In this document: positions 34,628-44,005 of the stretch, piece by piece | How positions within the stretch are numbered: the first letter of the stretch is position 1 | Layout: the number at the start of each line of letters is the position of its first letter | Assembly: GCF_022352215.1 (NCBI RefSeq) | Contig: NZ_JAKRWF010000001.1 | Coordinates: 310,001-374,000, forward strand | DNA from: Flavihumibacter cheonanensis | GTDB lineage: Bacteria > Bacteroidota > Bacteroidia > Chitinophagales > Chitinophagaceae | DNA: 64,000 nucleotides | Reading direction: 5' to 3' | Made by a program: the position numbers and the translations under genes | Notes under the pieces: model-generated | Databases searched by the model: none | What the model was told of the DNA's origin: nothing | The model's input: only the letters and a program-made list of their open reading frames with translations

Positions 34628-37567
34628 ATGCGGAATTTTTGTTGGGCTCTGTTCCTTCTGATTAGCTATCTGCCTGCCAGTTCCCAAAAAAAGCTATTGG
34701 ATCATAGTGTATATGACCAATGGCAGAATATTGGGGAACGGATCCTGAGCAGTGATGGCAAATGGCTCGCTTATACGGTAGTAGTTCAGGAAGGCGATGG
34801 GCATTTGTCTATCAAGTCAACCAGTGGAGATAAATCCTGGCAATTTCCACGTTGTTACCAGGCGATGTTTAGCCCTGATAATCGCTTTTTAGTTGCGCGT
34901 ATCAAGCCTTTTTTTAAGGACACCCGGCAGGCAAGAATTCTTAAGAAAGGGCCGAATGATATGCCTAAGGATTCCCTGTTAATCCTTGATCTGGAGAAAG
35001 GTACCGAGCAACGGATTGCAGAAGTAAAATCTTACCAGATGCCGACAAAAGGCGGCCACTTCCTTGCTTACCATAAATGGAAAACTAGCGCCGTATCTCC
35101 CCGGCCAGTTATTACGGATTCACTTGCCAGCTTGCAGCGTATGTTGCAGATGGCAGACAGCCTGAATCGTGTCTCTGATAGTTTGCGCAATAAAGTAAAT
35201 GAAGCAAGGATCAAAGGCATGGCAGCTATCCAGCCAGCCAAACCGCAGGTTGCGGGCAAAAAGCCCGAGTCTGTTGAAGAAGGAACGGAATTGATTGTTC
35301 GCGATCTGAGTACAGGTAAGGAATGGATTCATAAGCTGGTATTGGAATATAAGTTCGCAGAATTTGGGCAGGGATTGGTAATTGAACAGAGCAGAAAGAA
35401 TAATGACAGCTTAAGTGAAGCCCGTTTGTTGTGGCAGGATTTTACCAATAACCGGATTGATACCATCTTATCCGGTTTCCAGGAAGCAAAATCATTCGCC
35501 ATTTCAGAAGCAGGCAATCGGCTTGCTTTTGTAATTCAAAAAGACAGCAGTGCAAAAGCGCTGAAAAAATATTACCAGTTGTATTATTTTGAAACGGGTC
35601 AGGGTAAAGCAAAAGAACTGCTCAACAGATCTTCACCGGGTATGAGAAAGCAACAGGTCATCAGTCCGGATTTCTCGAATTATTTCAGCCAGAACGGTAA
35701 ACGACTTTTCTTCGGACTCGCTCCTGATCGTCCGGTTAAGGATACCAGCCTGGTTGAATTTGAATCGGCTAAACTGGATGTATGGAATTATAAAGATGAT
35801 TACCTGCAACCACAGCAACTGGTCAATCTATCCAATGAGCTGAAAAAAAGCTGGCTGGCTGTATGGGATCAGGAAACAGGAAGCTGGTTGCAGCTCGCTG
35901 ATGATAGTTGCGAAACTGTGATGCCGGGTGATGAGGGAAATGCAATCCATGCATTGGGAATGAGCAACCTGGGTTACCGGGTTGAACAACAATGGAAACA
36001 GGATGGTGCGGTTCGTTTATACCTGGTGGATATAAAAACAGGGAAGCGAAAGCTGATTACAGAGCGGGCTAACCGCGGAACTGTACGTTTGTCTCCTGCA
36101 GGAAATTTTGTGATTTGGTATGATCCTGTGCAGAAGCACTGGATCAGCTATTCAAATCAGTCTGGCCTAAAATCGGTTATTACAAAATCAATTACAGTTC
36201 CCCTCTATGATGAAGAGCATGATACGCCTTCAGATGCGCCGCCGCATGGATTGATGGGGTGGAAGGAAAAGGATGAGAAAGTGTACATCTACGATAAATA
36301 TGATATCTGGGAACTGGATCCGAATGGAAAGGAAGCAGCAAAATTGCTAACCCAGGGCTGGGGAAGAAAAAACAAAATCAGTATTCGGAATGAAGTACTC
36401 GATCGGGAAGAGCGCTTCCTGAAAGATGGTCAGCCCCTGCTATTTCAATTGTTTGACAATGTTTCAAAAGGATACGGATGGAAAACCTATACAATGGGTG
36501 CTGCATTTATAGCAGGTAATCCGGCTACTTTAATCCATCCATCAGTAGTGGATGGTGTGATCAAAGCGAAGAAAAGTAATGAACTGCTGTTTGTAAAAGA
36601 AATGCCGTCTGCCAGGGATCTCTGGTTGACGAGCTTAAACGAAGCCGAAAACGCGACAGCCCATCGAAAAGTCAGTGAACTCAATCCACAGCAGCACCAA
36701 TACAATTGGTTTACGGTGGAACTTCATAAATGGAAAATGCTGGATGGAAAAATGAGTGAAGGGCTACTCTACAAACCAGAGAATTTTGATGCCTCAAAAA
36801 AATATCCGGTGATCTTTTATTTCTATGAAAAGAATGCGGACAGGAGGTATAATTATATAGAACCTATGCCAGTTAGGGCTTCTGTTAATATCGCCTATTA
36901 CACCAGCAATGGTTACCTGGTATTTGATCCCAATATTTATTATAAAACCGGTCAGCCTGGTGAAGATGCATATAATTCGGTTGTATCGGCTGCCCGGTAT
37001 TTGTCGAAATTCAAATTTGTGGATTCCACAAAAATGGGATTACAGGGACATAGCTGGGGAGGTTATCAAATTGCTTACCTGATTACCCGAACCAATATGT
37101 TTGCAGCAGCAGAAGCAGGTGCACCGGTTAGTAATATGACCAGTGCGTATGGAGGCATTCGCTGGGGAACAGGCATTAGTCGCCAGTTCCAGTATGAAAA
37201 GACCCAAAGCAGATTAGGTGCCACGCTTTGGGAGAAACCTGAATTATACATTAAGAACAGTCCGCTATTCCGTGCTGACAAAGTTAAAACGCCCTTGCTG
37301 ATGTTGCACAACGATAAGGACGATGCCGTACCCTGGTACCAGGGCATTGAATATTTTACGGCACTACGCAGGTTAGGCAAACCGGTGTGGATGATTAATT
37401 ACAATGATGAATTACACGGAATCAATGAACGTAGAAATAGAAAGGACTGGACCATCCGCATGGCTCAATTCTTTGATCATTATCTGAAAGGTGCACCGGC
37501 ACCGGTATGGATGAAGGAAGGGGTGCCGGCAACACTGAAAGGAATCAACTGGGGACTCGACTACTAA
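34628..37567 (+). CDS. S9 family prolyl oligopeptidase-like peptidase, large
   Basis: This exported serine peptidase has 979 residues, longer than typical S9 enzymes because of an extended N-terminal propeller region with a Lys/Pro-rich insert near residues 200-220 (AKPQVAGKKPE). The signal peptide ends around residue 19 (PASSQ). The catalytic triad is Ser809 in GHSWGGYQ, Asp898 in HNDKDDAVP and His930 in DELHGINER. The substrate is unknown; acyl-peptide or oligopeptide processing in the periplasm is likely from the family. It overlaps the convergent hypothetical gene by 4 bp. Confidence 0.9.
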   Translation: MRNFCWALFLLISYLPASSQKKLLDHSVYDQWQNIGERILSSDGKWLAYTVVVQEGDGHLSIKSTSGDKSWQFPRCYQAMFSPDNRFLVARIKPFFKDTRQARILKKGPNDMPKDSLLILDLEKGTEQRIAEVKSYQMPTKGGHFLAYHKWKTSAVSPRPVITDSLASLQRMLQMADSLNRVSDSLRNKVNEARIKGMAAIQPAKPQVAGKKPESVEEGTELIVRDLSTGKEWIHKLVLEYKFAEFGQGLVIEQSRKNNDSLSEARLLWQDFTNNRIDTILSGFQEAKSFAISEAGNRLAFVIQKDSSAKALKKYYQLYYFETGQGKAKELLNRSSPGMRKQQVISPDFSNYFSQNGKRLFFGLAPDRPVKDTSLVEFESAKLDVWNYKDDYLQPQQLVNLSNELKKSWLAVWDQETGSWLQLADDSCETVMPGDEGNAIHALGMSNLGYRVEQQWKQDGAVRLYLVDIKTGKRKLITERANRGTVRLSPAGNFVIWYDPVQKHWISYSNQSGLKSVITKSITVPLYDEEHDTPSDAPPHGLMGWKEKDEKVYIYDKYDIWELDPNGKEAAKLLTQGWGRKNKISIRNEVLDREERFLKDGQPLLFQLFDNVSKGYGWKTYTMGAAFIAGNPATLIHPSVVDGVIKAKKSNELLFVKEMPSARDLWLTSLNEAENATAHRKVSELNPQQHQYNWFTVELHKWKMLDGKMSEGLLYKPENFDASKKYPVIFYFYEKNADRRYNYIEPMPVRASVNIAYYTSNGYLVFDPNIYYKTGQPGEDAYNSVVSAARYLSKFKFVDSTKMGLQGHSWGGYQIAYLITRTNMFAAAEAGAPVSNMTSAYGGIRWGTGISRQFQYEKTQSRLGATLWEKPELYIKNSPLFRADKVKTPLLMLHNDKDDAVPWYQGIEYFTALRRLGKPVWMINYNDELHGINERRNRKDWTIRMAQFFDHYLKGAPAPVWMKEGVPATLKGINWGLDY

Positions 37568-38271
37568 GAGATATATCGTACGAGGCAGCGCTTAGCTATT
37601 GGTAAAAGCGTTTCCTCTACAGGAAAAGAAAGATCTGAACAGATGGTGTACACCGCCGGATTGGGAAGCTCTTTCTTTTCTTTTATCAGTAATCCTTTCA
37701 TTTGCTCAAACGTATTACTGATACTGCGATGCCATTCCGCTACAAAATTTGTTTTGATGGCCCGATACTGTTCGTCGTGTTTTTCGAATATGCTTAACCG
37801 GTAGTAATAGATAAGCGTTTCTTTTCTATTGGTAGTACTTAGGAAAAAATAACCTTCTTTATTTTCCAGTGGAATGATCCCTACCGGTTCAATCTGAATG
37901 TTATCTTCAACAAATTCGAAGATTTCTGTACCACTTCGAATCGTGTCTTTCATCTTGCCGGTTGAATAGTGAATGATGTTTTCAAGTTCTTCCATCATTT
38001 CATCGTCTTCAATCATCTGTTCATAGAGCAATTGCAATTTTTCAAGCTGGATGCCTGTGAGGCGTTTGGGAAACTGTTCCTGCAGAAATTTTTTATTCTC
38101 CCTGAACTGAACCAGGTTGTTATAGTGAAAAATGATATCTGCCAATTGGGGATAGAGCCGGTTTTCATTGAAGTGCTGGTTAACTTCCTGCAGATAAGCA
38201 AGCAGGGTATATTTTTTCAGTTCGAAATCAATATATCCTTCGGCAAACCAGGTTTGGGATAATGTTTTCAT
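37564..38271 (-). CDS. Conserved hypothetical protein, 235 residues
   Basis: I do not recognise the family. The product has no signal or membrane segment. The N-terminal half is mostly helical, with YLQEVNQHFNENRLYPQLADIIFHYNNL and an acidic EDDEMMEELENII stretch. The C-terminal half looks like mixed strands (YFFLSTTNRKETLIYYYRLS) and ends IAKRCLVRYIS. It may be a scaffold or regulatory protein. It is convergent with the S9 peptidase, overlapping by 4 bp, and divergent from the SixA-like gene with 50 bp between. Confidence 0.7.
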   Translation of the reverse strand: MKTLSQTWFAEGYIDFELKKYTLLAYLQEVNQHFNENRLYPQLADIIFHYNNLVQFRENKKFLQEQFPKRLTGIQLEKLQLLYEQMIEDDEMMEELENIIHYSTGKMKDTIRSGTEIFEFVEDNIQIEPVGIIPLENKEGYFFLSTTNRKETLIYYYRLSIFEKHDEQYRAIKTNFVAEWHRSISNTFEQMKGLLIKEKKELPNPAVYTICSDLSFPVEETLLPIAKRCLVRYIS

Positions 38272-38321
38272 GGTGAACTTATTTTCCTTAATTTACTGAA
38301 ATTGCTGTTAAAACAACGTTT

Positions 38322-38831
38322 ATGAAATCAGTCCTGCCATTGCTGCTCCTTACTTTTTTACTAACGGGATGTTATCAGAAATATTATATCGTACGGCATG
38401 CGGAGAAGGCGCAGGAAAGTAGTGGTGCTACCATGCAAACGGCTGGTAATCCACCCTTATCGGATGCTGGGCAACAGCGTGCAAAGGATTTGGCTGAACG
38501 ATTAAAAGGAGAGAAGATTGGCGCGATCTATTCAACCAATACAATAAGAACCAGGGAAACGGCGACCCCCACTGCCGCGCAGGCAGGACTGACTATTCAA
38601 ACATATGGCAGAATAGACTCCAGTCTGATCAGTAATTTTAAAGCATTGAAATCAAACACACTGATCGTAGGTCACAGCAATACAGTAGATGAGCTAGTTA
38701 ATGGATTAACCGGACAGCAACTCTTGAAGGACCTGCCGGATGCGGCGTATGATAATCTGTATATCATCACCAAAAAAGGAAAAAGGCTGACACTTGTTCA
38801 ATCCAAGTTTGGTCAGCCCTCTCCGCAGTGA
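38322..38831 (+). CDS. Lipoprotein of the histidine phosphatase (SixA/PGAM) family
   Basis: This envelope-anchored phosphohistidine or phosphoester phosphatase has 169 residues. The lipobox LLTGC gives lipidated Cys17. The catalytic RHAEK motif is at residues 25-29 (nucleophile His26), and the second histidine is in IVGHSNTV near residue 120. The STNTIRTRETA segment supplies the phosphate-binding arginines. The natural substrate is not evident. It is convergent with the E2 gene. Confidence 0.88.
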   Translation: MKSVLPLLLLTFLLTGCYQKYYIVRHAEKAQESSGATMQTAGNPPLSDAGQQRAKDLAERLKGEKIGAIYSTNTIRTRETATPTAAQAGLTIQTYGRIDSSLISNFKALKSNTLIVGHSNTVDELVNGLTGQQLLKDLPDAAYDNLYIITKKGKRLTLVQSKFGQPSPQ

Positions 38832-38846
38832 TCTCTATGTGTGTGC

Positions 38847-40205
38847 TTAGATTTCCCTATGCGAATCGAAATGTTCCAGTTCTCTTGCAACAGCGCTTAA
38901 GAAAGTAGCTCCCAGGCTGCCATCAATGATGCGATGATCGTAACTCATGCTGAGGTACATCATGTGCCGGATCGCGATGGAATCGCCCTGTTCGGTTTCT
39001 ATAACCACCGGACGTTTTTTAATGGCTCCAACGGCCAGGATAGCTACCTGCGGTTGCGGAATGATCGGTGTACCCATCAGGCTTCCGAATGTACCTACAT
39101 TGGTAAGTGTAAAAGTTCCACCCTGTGTATCTTCAGGCTTTAGTTTGTTGTTACGCGCTGCATCCGCCAGCGTGTTTACCTGTTTGGTAAGTCCTACCAG
39201 GTTGAGTTGGTCGGCGCTTTTAATCACCGGCACAATGAGATTACCAGAAGGAAGGGCAGTAGCCATCCCAATATTGATATCTTTTTTTACGATGATCCGA
39301 TCGCCCTCCACACTGCTGTTGATCAGCGGATATTTTTTTATGCAACGAACAATGGCTTCAATAAAAAGTGGTGTGAATGTAATCTTGGTACCTTCCTGTT
39401 TAATGAATTGAGACTTTACTTTATCGCGCCATAAAACGAGGTTGGTAACATCGGCTTCTGTAAAGCTGGTAACATGTGGACTGATCTGCTTGCTCTTCAC
39501 CATGTGATCGGCAATCAGTTTACGCATGCGATCCATTTCAATGATCTCTACGTTGTTGCCATAAGAACCGGAGGCTCTTTCAATCACCTGGCTGGAAGCC
39601 GGAGCAGGTTCTGCCGGTTTTGTAGCAACAGGCTTTTGTACTGGTGTTGCAACTGGTTGGGGTGTTCCTGATTTTTTATTCTGAACAAATTGCAGAATAT
39701 CTTTTTTGGTTACACGTCCTTCATTGCCGGTACCTGGAATATGTTCCAGTTCGCTCATGGAAACACCTTCACTTGCCGCAATATTTAATACAAGCGGAGA
39801 GTAAAATCGATTGCCATTACCTGCTATGGTGTGCTCCGGATGGGAGGCCACAACAGGTTCAGCAGCCGGAGCTGCCGGTGCAACATGAACAGCCACTGCT
39901 TCTGGTGCTTTCTGTTCTATGGACGCAGTAACAACAGCAGGAGCGGGTGTTTCAGCCGCTGCTCCATTGGTGCGGATACGGGCAATAACAGAACCAATGG
40001 GAACAACATCATTGGGTTGATACAATACTTCCTCAATCACTCCGTCCGCCGTACTGGGCACTTCACTATCCACTTTATCAGTTGCAATTTCCAGTACGGT
40101 TTCATCCTGCTTCACCGTATCCCCGGGGTTCTTCAGCCATTTCAGCACAGTGGCTTCCATGATACTTTCTCCCATTTTAGGCATTACCAGGTCAACTAGA
40201 GCCAT
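38847..40205 (-). CDS. 2-oxo acid dehydrogenase E2 (dihydrolipoamide acyltransferase)
   Basis: This is the core subunit of a 2-oxo acid dehydrogenase complex; the substrate may be pyruvate, branched-chain oxo acids or 2-oxoglutarate. It has 452 residues from the ATG at 40205; an ATG two codons earlier (40211) is possible. It has one lipoyl domain (Lys44 in ATDKVDS), a Pro/Ala-rich linker, a peripheral subunit-binding domain near residue 130-170 (LVLNIAASEGVSMSELE) and the catalytic domain with DHRIIDG. lpdA, for the E3 subunit, is at 52726. No E1 gene is nearby. A perfect -7 box on the minus strand (40235-40228) lies just upstream. Confidence 0.9.
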   Translation of the reverse strand: MALVDLVMPKMGESIMEATVLKWLKNPGDTVKQDETVLEIATDKVDSEVPSTADGVIEEVLYQPNDVVPIGSVIARIRTNGAAAETPAPAVVTASIEQKAPEAVAVHVAPAAPAAEPVVASHPEHTIAGNGNRFYSPLVLNIAASEGVSMSELEHIPGTGNEGRVTKKDILQFVQNKKSGTPQPVATPVQKPVATKPAEPAPASSQVIERASGSYGNNVEIIEMDRMRKLIADHMVKSKQISPHVTSFTEADVTNLVLWRDKVKSQFIKQEGTKITFTPLFIEAIVRCIKKYPLINSSVEGDRIIVKKDINIGMATALPSGNLIVPVIKSADQLNLVGLTKQVNTLADAARNNKLKPEDTQGGTFTLTNVGTFGSLMGTPIIPQPQVAILAVGAIKKRPVVIETEQGDSIAIRHMMYLSMSYDHRIIDGSLGATFLSAVARELEHFDSHREI

Positions 40206-40227
40206 AAGCATTCAATCATTTGTGGGC

Positions 40228-40235
40228 CAAAGGTA
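40228..40235 (-). promoter_or_regulatory. -7 promoter box for the E2 gene
   Basis: On the minus strand the sequence is a perfect TACCTTTG, ending 22 nt before the E2 start codon. It falls in the 41-bp gap to cinA, so E2 can be transcribed separately. No good -33 box was found. Confidence 0.45.
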
Positions 40236-40252
40236 AGGATTCAGTATTAATG

Positions 40253-41530
40253 TTAATGACTGTTAGTTTTTTCCATACCCCGACTGATTATAAATTTTCT
40301 TAACAGGTTAAAGGCGTTGGTGGCGGTTAGTTCGATATTTCTGCGCCGATCGAACCGGAAATGAAACTGCTGGGTGATGATTTCATCCTGATTGCCAACA
40401 GCAACCCATACGGTACCAACCGGTTTTTCGGGAGAGCCGCCATCCGGACCCATTATTCCGCTGGTAGCAATAACATAATCCGTTTTAAGAGCTGCCAATG
40501 CGCCTTTGACCATCTGGATAACAGTGTCTTCACTTACCGCACCTACCGATTCAAGGGTGGTATACGGGACATTTAACAGGTCTTTTTTCACCTGGTTGTC
40601 ATAACTGATGATACTGCCCAGGTAATAGCGGCTGCTGCCAGCAACAGAAGTTAACAATTGAGCAATATACCCCCCCGTACAGCTTTCGGCTGTTCCAAGT
40701 GTTTCCCCACGATCCAGCAACATCCGGGCAACCACCTGGTCCATGGATTCATCCTTGTTGGTGACCAGCACATCTGCCACTTGCTCCTGCAAAAGGGTGA
40801 ACTGTTCCTCCATGATTTTTTCAATGGTTTCCTTGTCAAAACCGGAGGCACTTAGCCTGAGTCGTACCATTCCGTAGTTCGGGAGGTAAGCCAGTTTTAT
40901 GAAAGCGGGCAAACTGGTTTCAAAAGCGTTGATACGTTCTGCCAGGAAGGATTCACCAATACCGGCAGTAAGCAGGGTGCGATGTACAATAACAGGAGGC
41001 TGAAAGTGCTGCAACAAGCGGGGGATCACTTCATCACTCATGAGCCCCTTCATTTCATGCGGAACGCCTGGAAGCGAAGCAACAATCTTATTGTTTTTTT
41101 CGAACCACATTCCCGGAGCAGTACCATTCCGATTGTGTAACACGGTGCACACATCCGGTACATCTGCCTGGCGGATATTCCGCTCTATCATGGGTCGTTT
41201 TAGTACTTTTTCAAAGAGGAAGGTAACATGTGCCAGTACCTTTGGATCATTGACCAGTTTACCGCCAAAATATTCACAGAGCAAGGGTTTGGTGATATCG
41301 TCTGCAGTAGGACCGAGGCCACCTGTAAGCAGTATGATATCGGATTTTTCGAGCTCTTCATCGAGGGCTGACCAGATGGCATTCCATTCATCTCCTACGG
41401 CAACCCTTCTGCTAACGGTGATGCCTACCAGATTTAACTGCTGTGCCATCCAGGCACTGTTGGTATCAATAACCTGACCGATCAGTAATTCGTCGCCAAT
41501 GGTAATAATACTGGCTCTCAATAATTCCAT
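40253..41530 (-). CDS. cinA: CinA: nicotinamide-nucleotide amidase / ADP-ribose hydrolase type
   Basis: CinA has an N-terminal MoaB/Mog-like domain, reported to act on ADP-ribose, and a C-terminal PncC-type domain that deamidates nicotinamide mononucleotide in NAD recycling. It has 425 residues. The N-terminal domain shows TIGDELLIGQVIDTNSAW and LTGGLGPTADDITK. The C-terminal domain shows GTAESCTGGYIAQLLTSVAGSS, SYDNQVK and ATSGIMGPDGGSPEKPVGTVW. It is divergent from dacB with a 50-bp gap. Confidence 0.95.
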   Translation of the reverse strand: MELLRASIITIGDELLIGQVIDTNSAWMAQQLNLVGITVSRRVAVGDEWNAIWSALDEELEKSDIILLTGGLGPTADDITKPLLCEYFGGKLVNDPKVLAHVTFLFEKVLKRPMIERNIRQADVPDVCTVLHNRNGTAPGMWFEKNNKIVASLPGVPHEMKGLMSDEVIPRLLQHFQPPVIVHRTLLTAGIGESFLAERINAFETSLPAFIKLAYLPNYGMVRLRLSASGFDKETIEKIMEEQFTLLQEQVADVLVTNKDESMDQVVARMLLDRGETLGTAESCTGGYIAQLLTSVAGSSRYYLGSIISYDNQVKKDLLNVPYTTLESVGAVSEDTVIQMVKGALAALKTDYVIATSGIMGPDGGSPEKPVGTVWVAVGNQDEIITQQFHFRFDRRRNIELTATNAFNLLRKFIISRGMEKTNSH

Positions 41531-41580
41531 ACAATTGATTCAATGCGTAAAGGTAGCAGCAATTCTTCCTAAATTGCCGG

Positions 41581-42972
41581 ATGAGTTGGAAACAAATCTG
41601 TAGTGGTCTTGGTTCTGTATTGATTGGTATTTCAATGCAGGCGCAATCAGTGCCTGCCCGGCTTTCTCAAAAAGTTCAGGCGGTGCTCAAAGAGCCAAAC
41701 ATGAAACATGCTGCTGTGGCGCTTTCTGTTTTGGATGGAGTAACCGGTAAACCTGTGTACGAATACAATGAGCAGATGGGACTGGCACCAGCCAGTACAC
41801 TGAAAGTATTAACGGCGATGGCTGCCCTTGAATCCCTGGGACCCGATTATCGTTTCGAAACGCGGCTTGATTTCCGGGGTGAAATGAGGGATGGCGTATT
41901 ACATGGAGATCTGCTGATTAAAGGTGGGGGCGATCCTTCCCTGGGTTCCTGGAGGTATGCAGGTACCAAAGAAGACGTTTTCTGGGCGTCCTGGATAAAG
42001 GCACTGAAAGCAAAAGGCATAAAAAAAATAACAGGAAGTATCCTGCTAAGTGAAGAGGAACCAGATATGGAACGAATACCGGATGGATGGATCTGGCAGG
42101 ATATAGGCAATTATTACGGAGCTGGAGCAGGTTCACTGAACTGGAGAGAAAACCAGTATGATGTTTTATTGGCAGCCGGACAAAAAATCGGCGACCCGGT
42201 TCGGTTTTTGCGTACCAAACCTGCTTTGCATGAAGTAGAACTGAGATCAGCTTTAACAACCGGTGCAAAAGGAAGTGGCGACAATGCCTACATCTACCTG
42301 GCTCCTGGCTCAAAGCAGGGGGTAATAAGAGGCACGATTCCCCAGGGAGAGCAGGCTTTTTCAATATCCGGGTCAATGCCTGATCCGGTTTATCAGTTCA
42401 TTGCCACTTTTAAACAGGAGCTATCGGATGCAGGTATAGAACTCGCAAATGAAAGCGGGGTAACAGCATCAGGAAAGACAGGTACGCTTGCGAGAACAGC
42501 ATCGCCCCCGCTGGACTCACTGGTATATTGGTTCATGCGGAAAAGCATCAACCTTTATGGCGAAGCATTGATAAAAGAATTGTCCCGCAAGGCAGGGAAA
42601 ACATCCTCAACAGCAGCCGGAGCAGAGTACCTGGTTGGATTCTGGAAAGCGAAAGGCATCGAACCCGGGGCGCTGCAACTGATGGATGGAAGTGGATTAT
42701 CTCCACAAAACCGCGTTACAGCAAATGCACTGGCAACTGCTGTTTTCTGGTCTACCAAACAAAGCTGGTACAGGCAATTTTACGATTCCTTTCCTCTCTA
42801 TAACGGTATGAAACTAAAAAGCGGTTCCATTAATGGCGCCCGTGCCTATACAGGTTTTCATACAGCTGCAGATGGGAAAAAATACGTCGTTGCCATACTT
42901 GTAAACAATTATACCGGTTCCGGAACTGCTGCTGTCCGATCGCTTTATTCCGTTTTGGATGTATTGAAATAA
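41581..42972 (+). CDS. dacB: PBP4-type D-alanyl-D-alanine carboxypeptidase/endopeptidase
   Basis: This periplasmic peptidoglycan hydrolase of family S13 trims or cuts peptide cross-links. It has 463 residues. The signal peptide ends near residue 22 (SMQAQ). The active-site motifs are SxxK at Ser72-Lys75 (STLK), SxN at Ser322-Asn324 and K413-S414-G415 in place of the more usual KTG. The large insert between SxxK and SxN is characteristic of PBP4. Its last 28 bp overlap the convergent thioesterase gene. Confidence 0.93.
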   Translation: MSWKQICSGLGSVLIGISMQAQSVPARLSQKVQAVLKEPNMKHAAVALSVLDGVTGKPVYEYNEQMGLAPASTLKVLTAMAALESLGPDYRFETRLDFRGEMRDGVLHGDLLIKGGGDPSLGSWRYAGTKEDVFWASWIKALKAKGIKKITGSILLSEEEPDMERIPDGWIWQDIGNYYGAGAGSLNWRENQYDVLLAAGQKIGDPVRFLRTKPALHEVELRSALTTGAKGSGDNAYIYLAPGSKQGVIRGTIPQGEQAFSISGSMPDPVYQFIATFKQELSDAGIELANESGVTASGKTGTLARTASPPLDSLVYWFMRKSINLYGEALIKELSRKAGKTSSTAAGAEYLVGFWKAKGIEPGALQLMDGSGLSPQNRVTANALATAVFWSTKQSWYRQFYDSFPLYNGMKLKSGSINGARAYTGFHTAADGKKYVVAILVNNYTGSGTAAVRSLYSVLDVLK

Positions 42973-43370
42973 GGCGCCAGTTTCTGGAATAAAGCATCCG
43001 GCATGGATGTTTTTTCTCTTGTATCTGCTTTGATAAAGTAAAGTACCACTTTTCCGATGGTCAGCAATTTCTGGTGTTCATTGAAAACTTCCTGCTGGAA
43101 TTCTATCCGATGGTCGGTTGGGAGGTGCGAAAGGGTAGTACGTATGGTTAACAGGTCATCGTAATGAGCAGGACGCAAAAATTTAGTGTGTAATTCCACA
43201 ATGGGCATGATCACGCCCATTGCTTCCATGTCTTTATAACTGAATCCGAGTTGCCGGATACTTTCAGCACGGGCTACTTCGAAATATTGTGCATAATTGC
43301 CATGGTACACTACATTCATCTGGTCAGTTTCTGCATACCGAACGCGTACCTGGGTTTCTGAAATATACAT
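42945..43370 (-). CDS. Acyl-CoA thioesterase (4HBT/YbgC-like hot-dog fold)
   Basis: This is a cytoplasmic hydrolase of acyl-CoA esters. It has 141 residues from the ATG at 43370; the longer in-frame start would pass through the heptamer repeat and is rejected. The family motif RYAETDQMNVVYHGNYAQYFEVARAE at residues ~11-36 contains the catalytic Asp. It lies downstream of doxX on the same strand with heptamer array D between them, and overlaps dacB by 28 bp. Confidence 0.92.
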   Translation of the reverse strand: MYISETQVRVRYAETDQMNVVYHGNYAQYFEVARAESIRQLGFSYKDMEAMGVIMPIVELHTKFLRPAHYDDLLTIRTTLSHLPTDHRIEFQQEVFNEHQKLLTIGKVVLYFIKADTREKTSMPDALFQKLAPYFNTSKTE

Positions 43371-43404
43371 TTTACAATTTCTTATGTTAATTCCTAAATC
43401 TTTC

Positions 43405-43439
43405 GTCTCACGTCTCACGTATGACGTCTGACTTCTCAC
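43405..43439 (-). repeat. Heptamer array D (five units) after doxX
   Basis: Read on the minus strand, the coding direction of doxX, the units are GTGAGAA, GTCAGAC, GTCATAC, GTGAGAC and GTGAGAC, starting 5 nt after the doxX stop codon. It lies between doxX and the thioesterase gene. Confidence 0.85.
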
Positions 43440-43444
43440 ATTCC

Positions 43445-43852
43445 TTACCTTCCCATCATGCGGTCAAGGGAGGCTCTTCCAGGGCCAACCAGCAGGATAG
43501 AAAGAAAACCAGCCAGGAACAGCGCGGCTTTTTCGCCTTCCTTAATATCATGGTTATGCGAAATAAAGAATGCCACGCCCATAGCAAGTACAAGCGGGAT
43601 AGCTGCCAGCCGGGTAAACAATCCTGCCATGATCAGCAGGCTGCAAAACACTTCCGCAAATATGACCAGGATGAGCGACCAGTCAGATCCGATATGAAAA
43701 GGATCGCTGAATTTGCTTTGCAGACTTGGGTATTTTGTTAATTTCTGAAAACCATGATCAACCAGCATTAAACCTCCGAAAGTAATTCGCATCAAAAAGC
43801 TCATAGTATCAAATGCCCATTCCTGGTAGCTCGTGGAAAGTAGTTTTTTCAT
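43445..43852 (-). CDS. DoxX family membrane protein
   Basis: This is a four-helix inner-membrane protein of 135 residues from the ATG at 43852; an upstream in-frame ATG at 43879 is weaker. It contains the DoxX-like RITFGGLMLVDHGFQKL and a conserved LFTRLAAIPL loop. Members of the family have been linked to quinone or redox processes, but the function is poorly defined. Heptamer array D follows directly after its stop. Confidence 0.85.
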   Translation of the reverse strand: MKKLLSTSYQEWAFDTMSFLMRITFGGLMLVDHGFQKLTKYPSLQSKFSDPFHIGSDWSLILVIFAEVFCSLLIMAGLFTRLAAIPLVLAMGVAFFISHNHDIKEGEKAALFLAGFLSILLVGPGRASLDRMMGR

Positions 43853-44005
43853 TCTGGATTTTTTGCCAAAAATAGGCACTCGACAGAAAGAATTGTTAAT
43901 GATTTCAATTATCCACAGTTGTTTGGAACGTTATTTGGTCAGGATTAAAATATTTGAAAACTTTACCCGGTTTCAAGTGGCCTTTGAAAATAAAATCAAC
44001 AACAA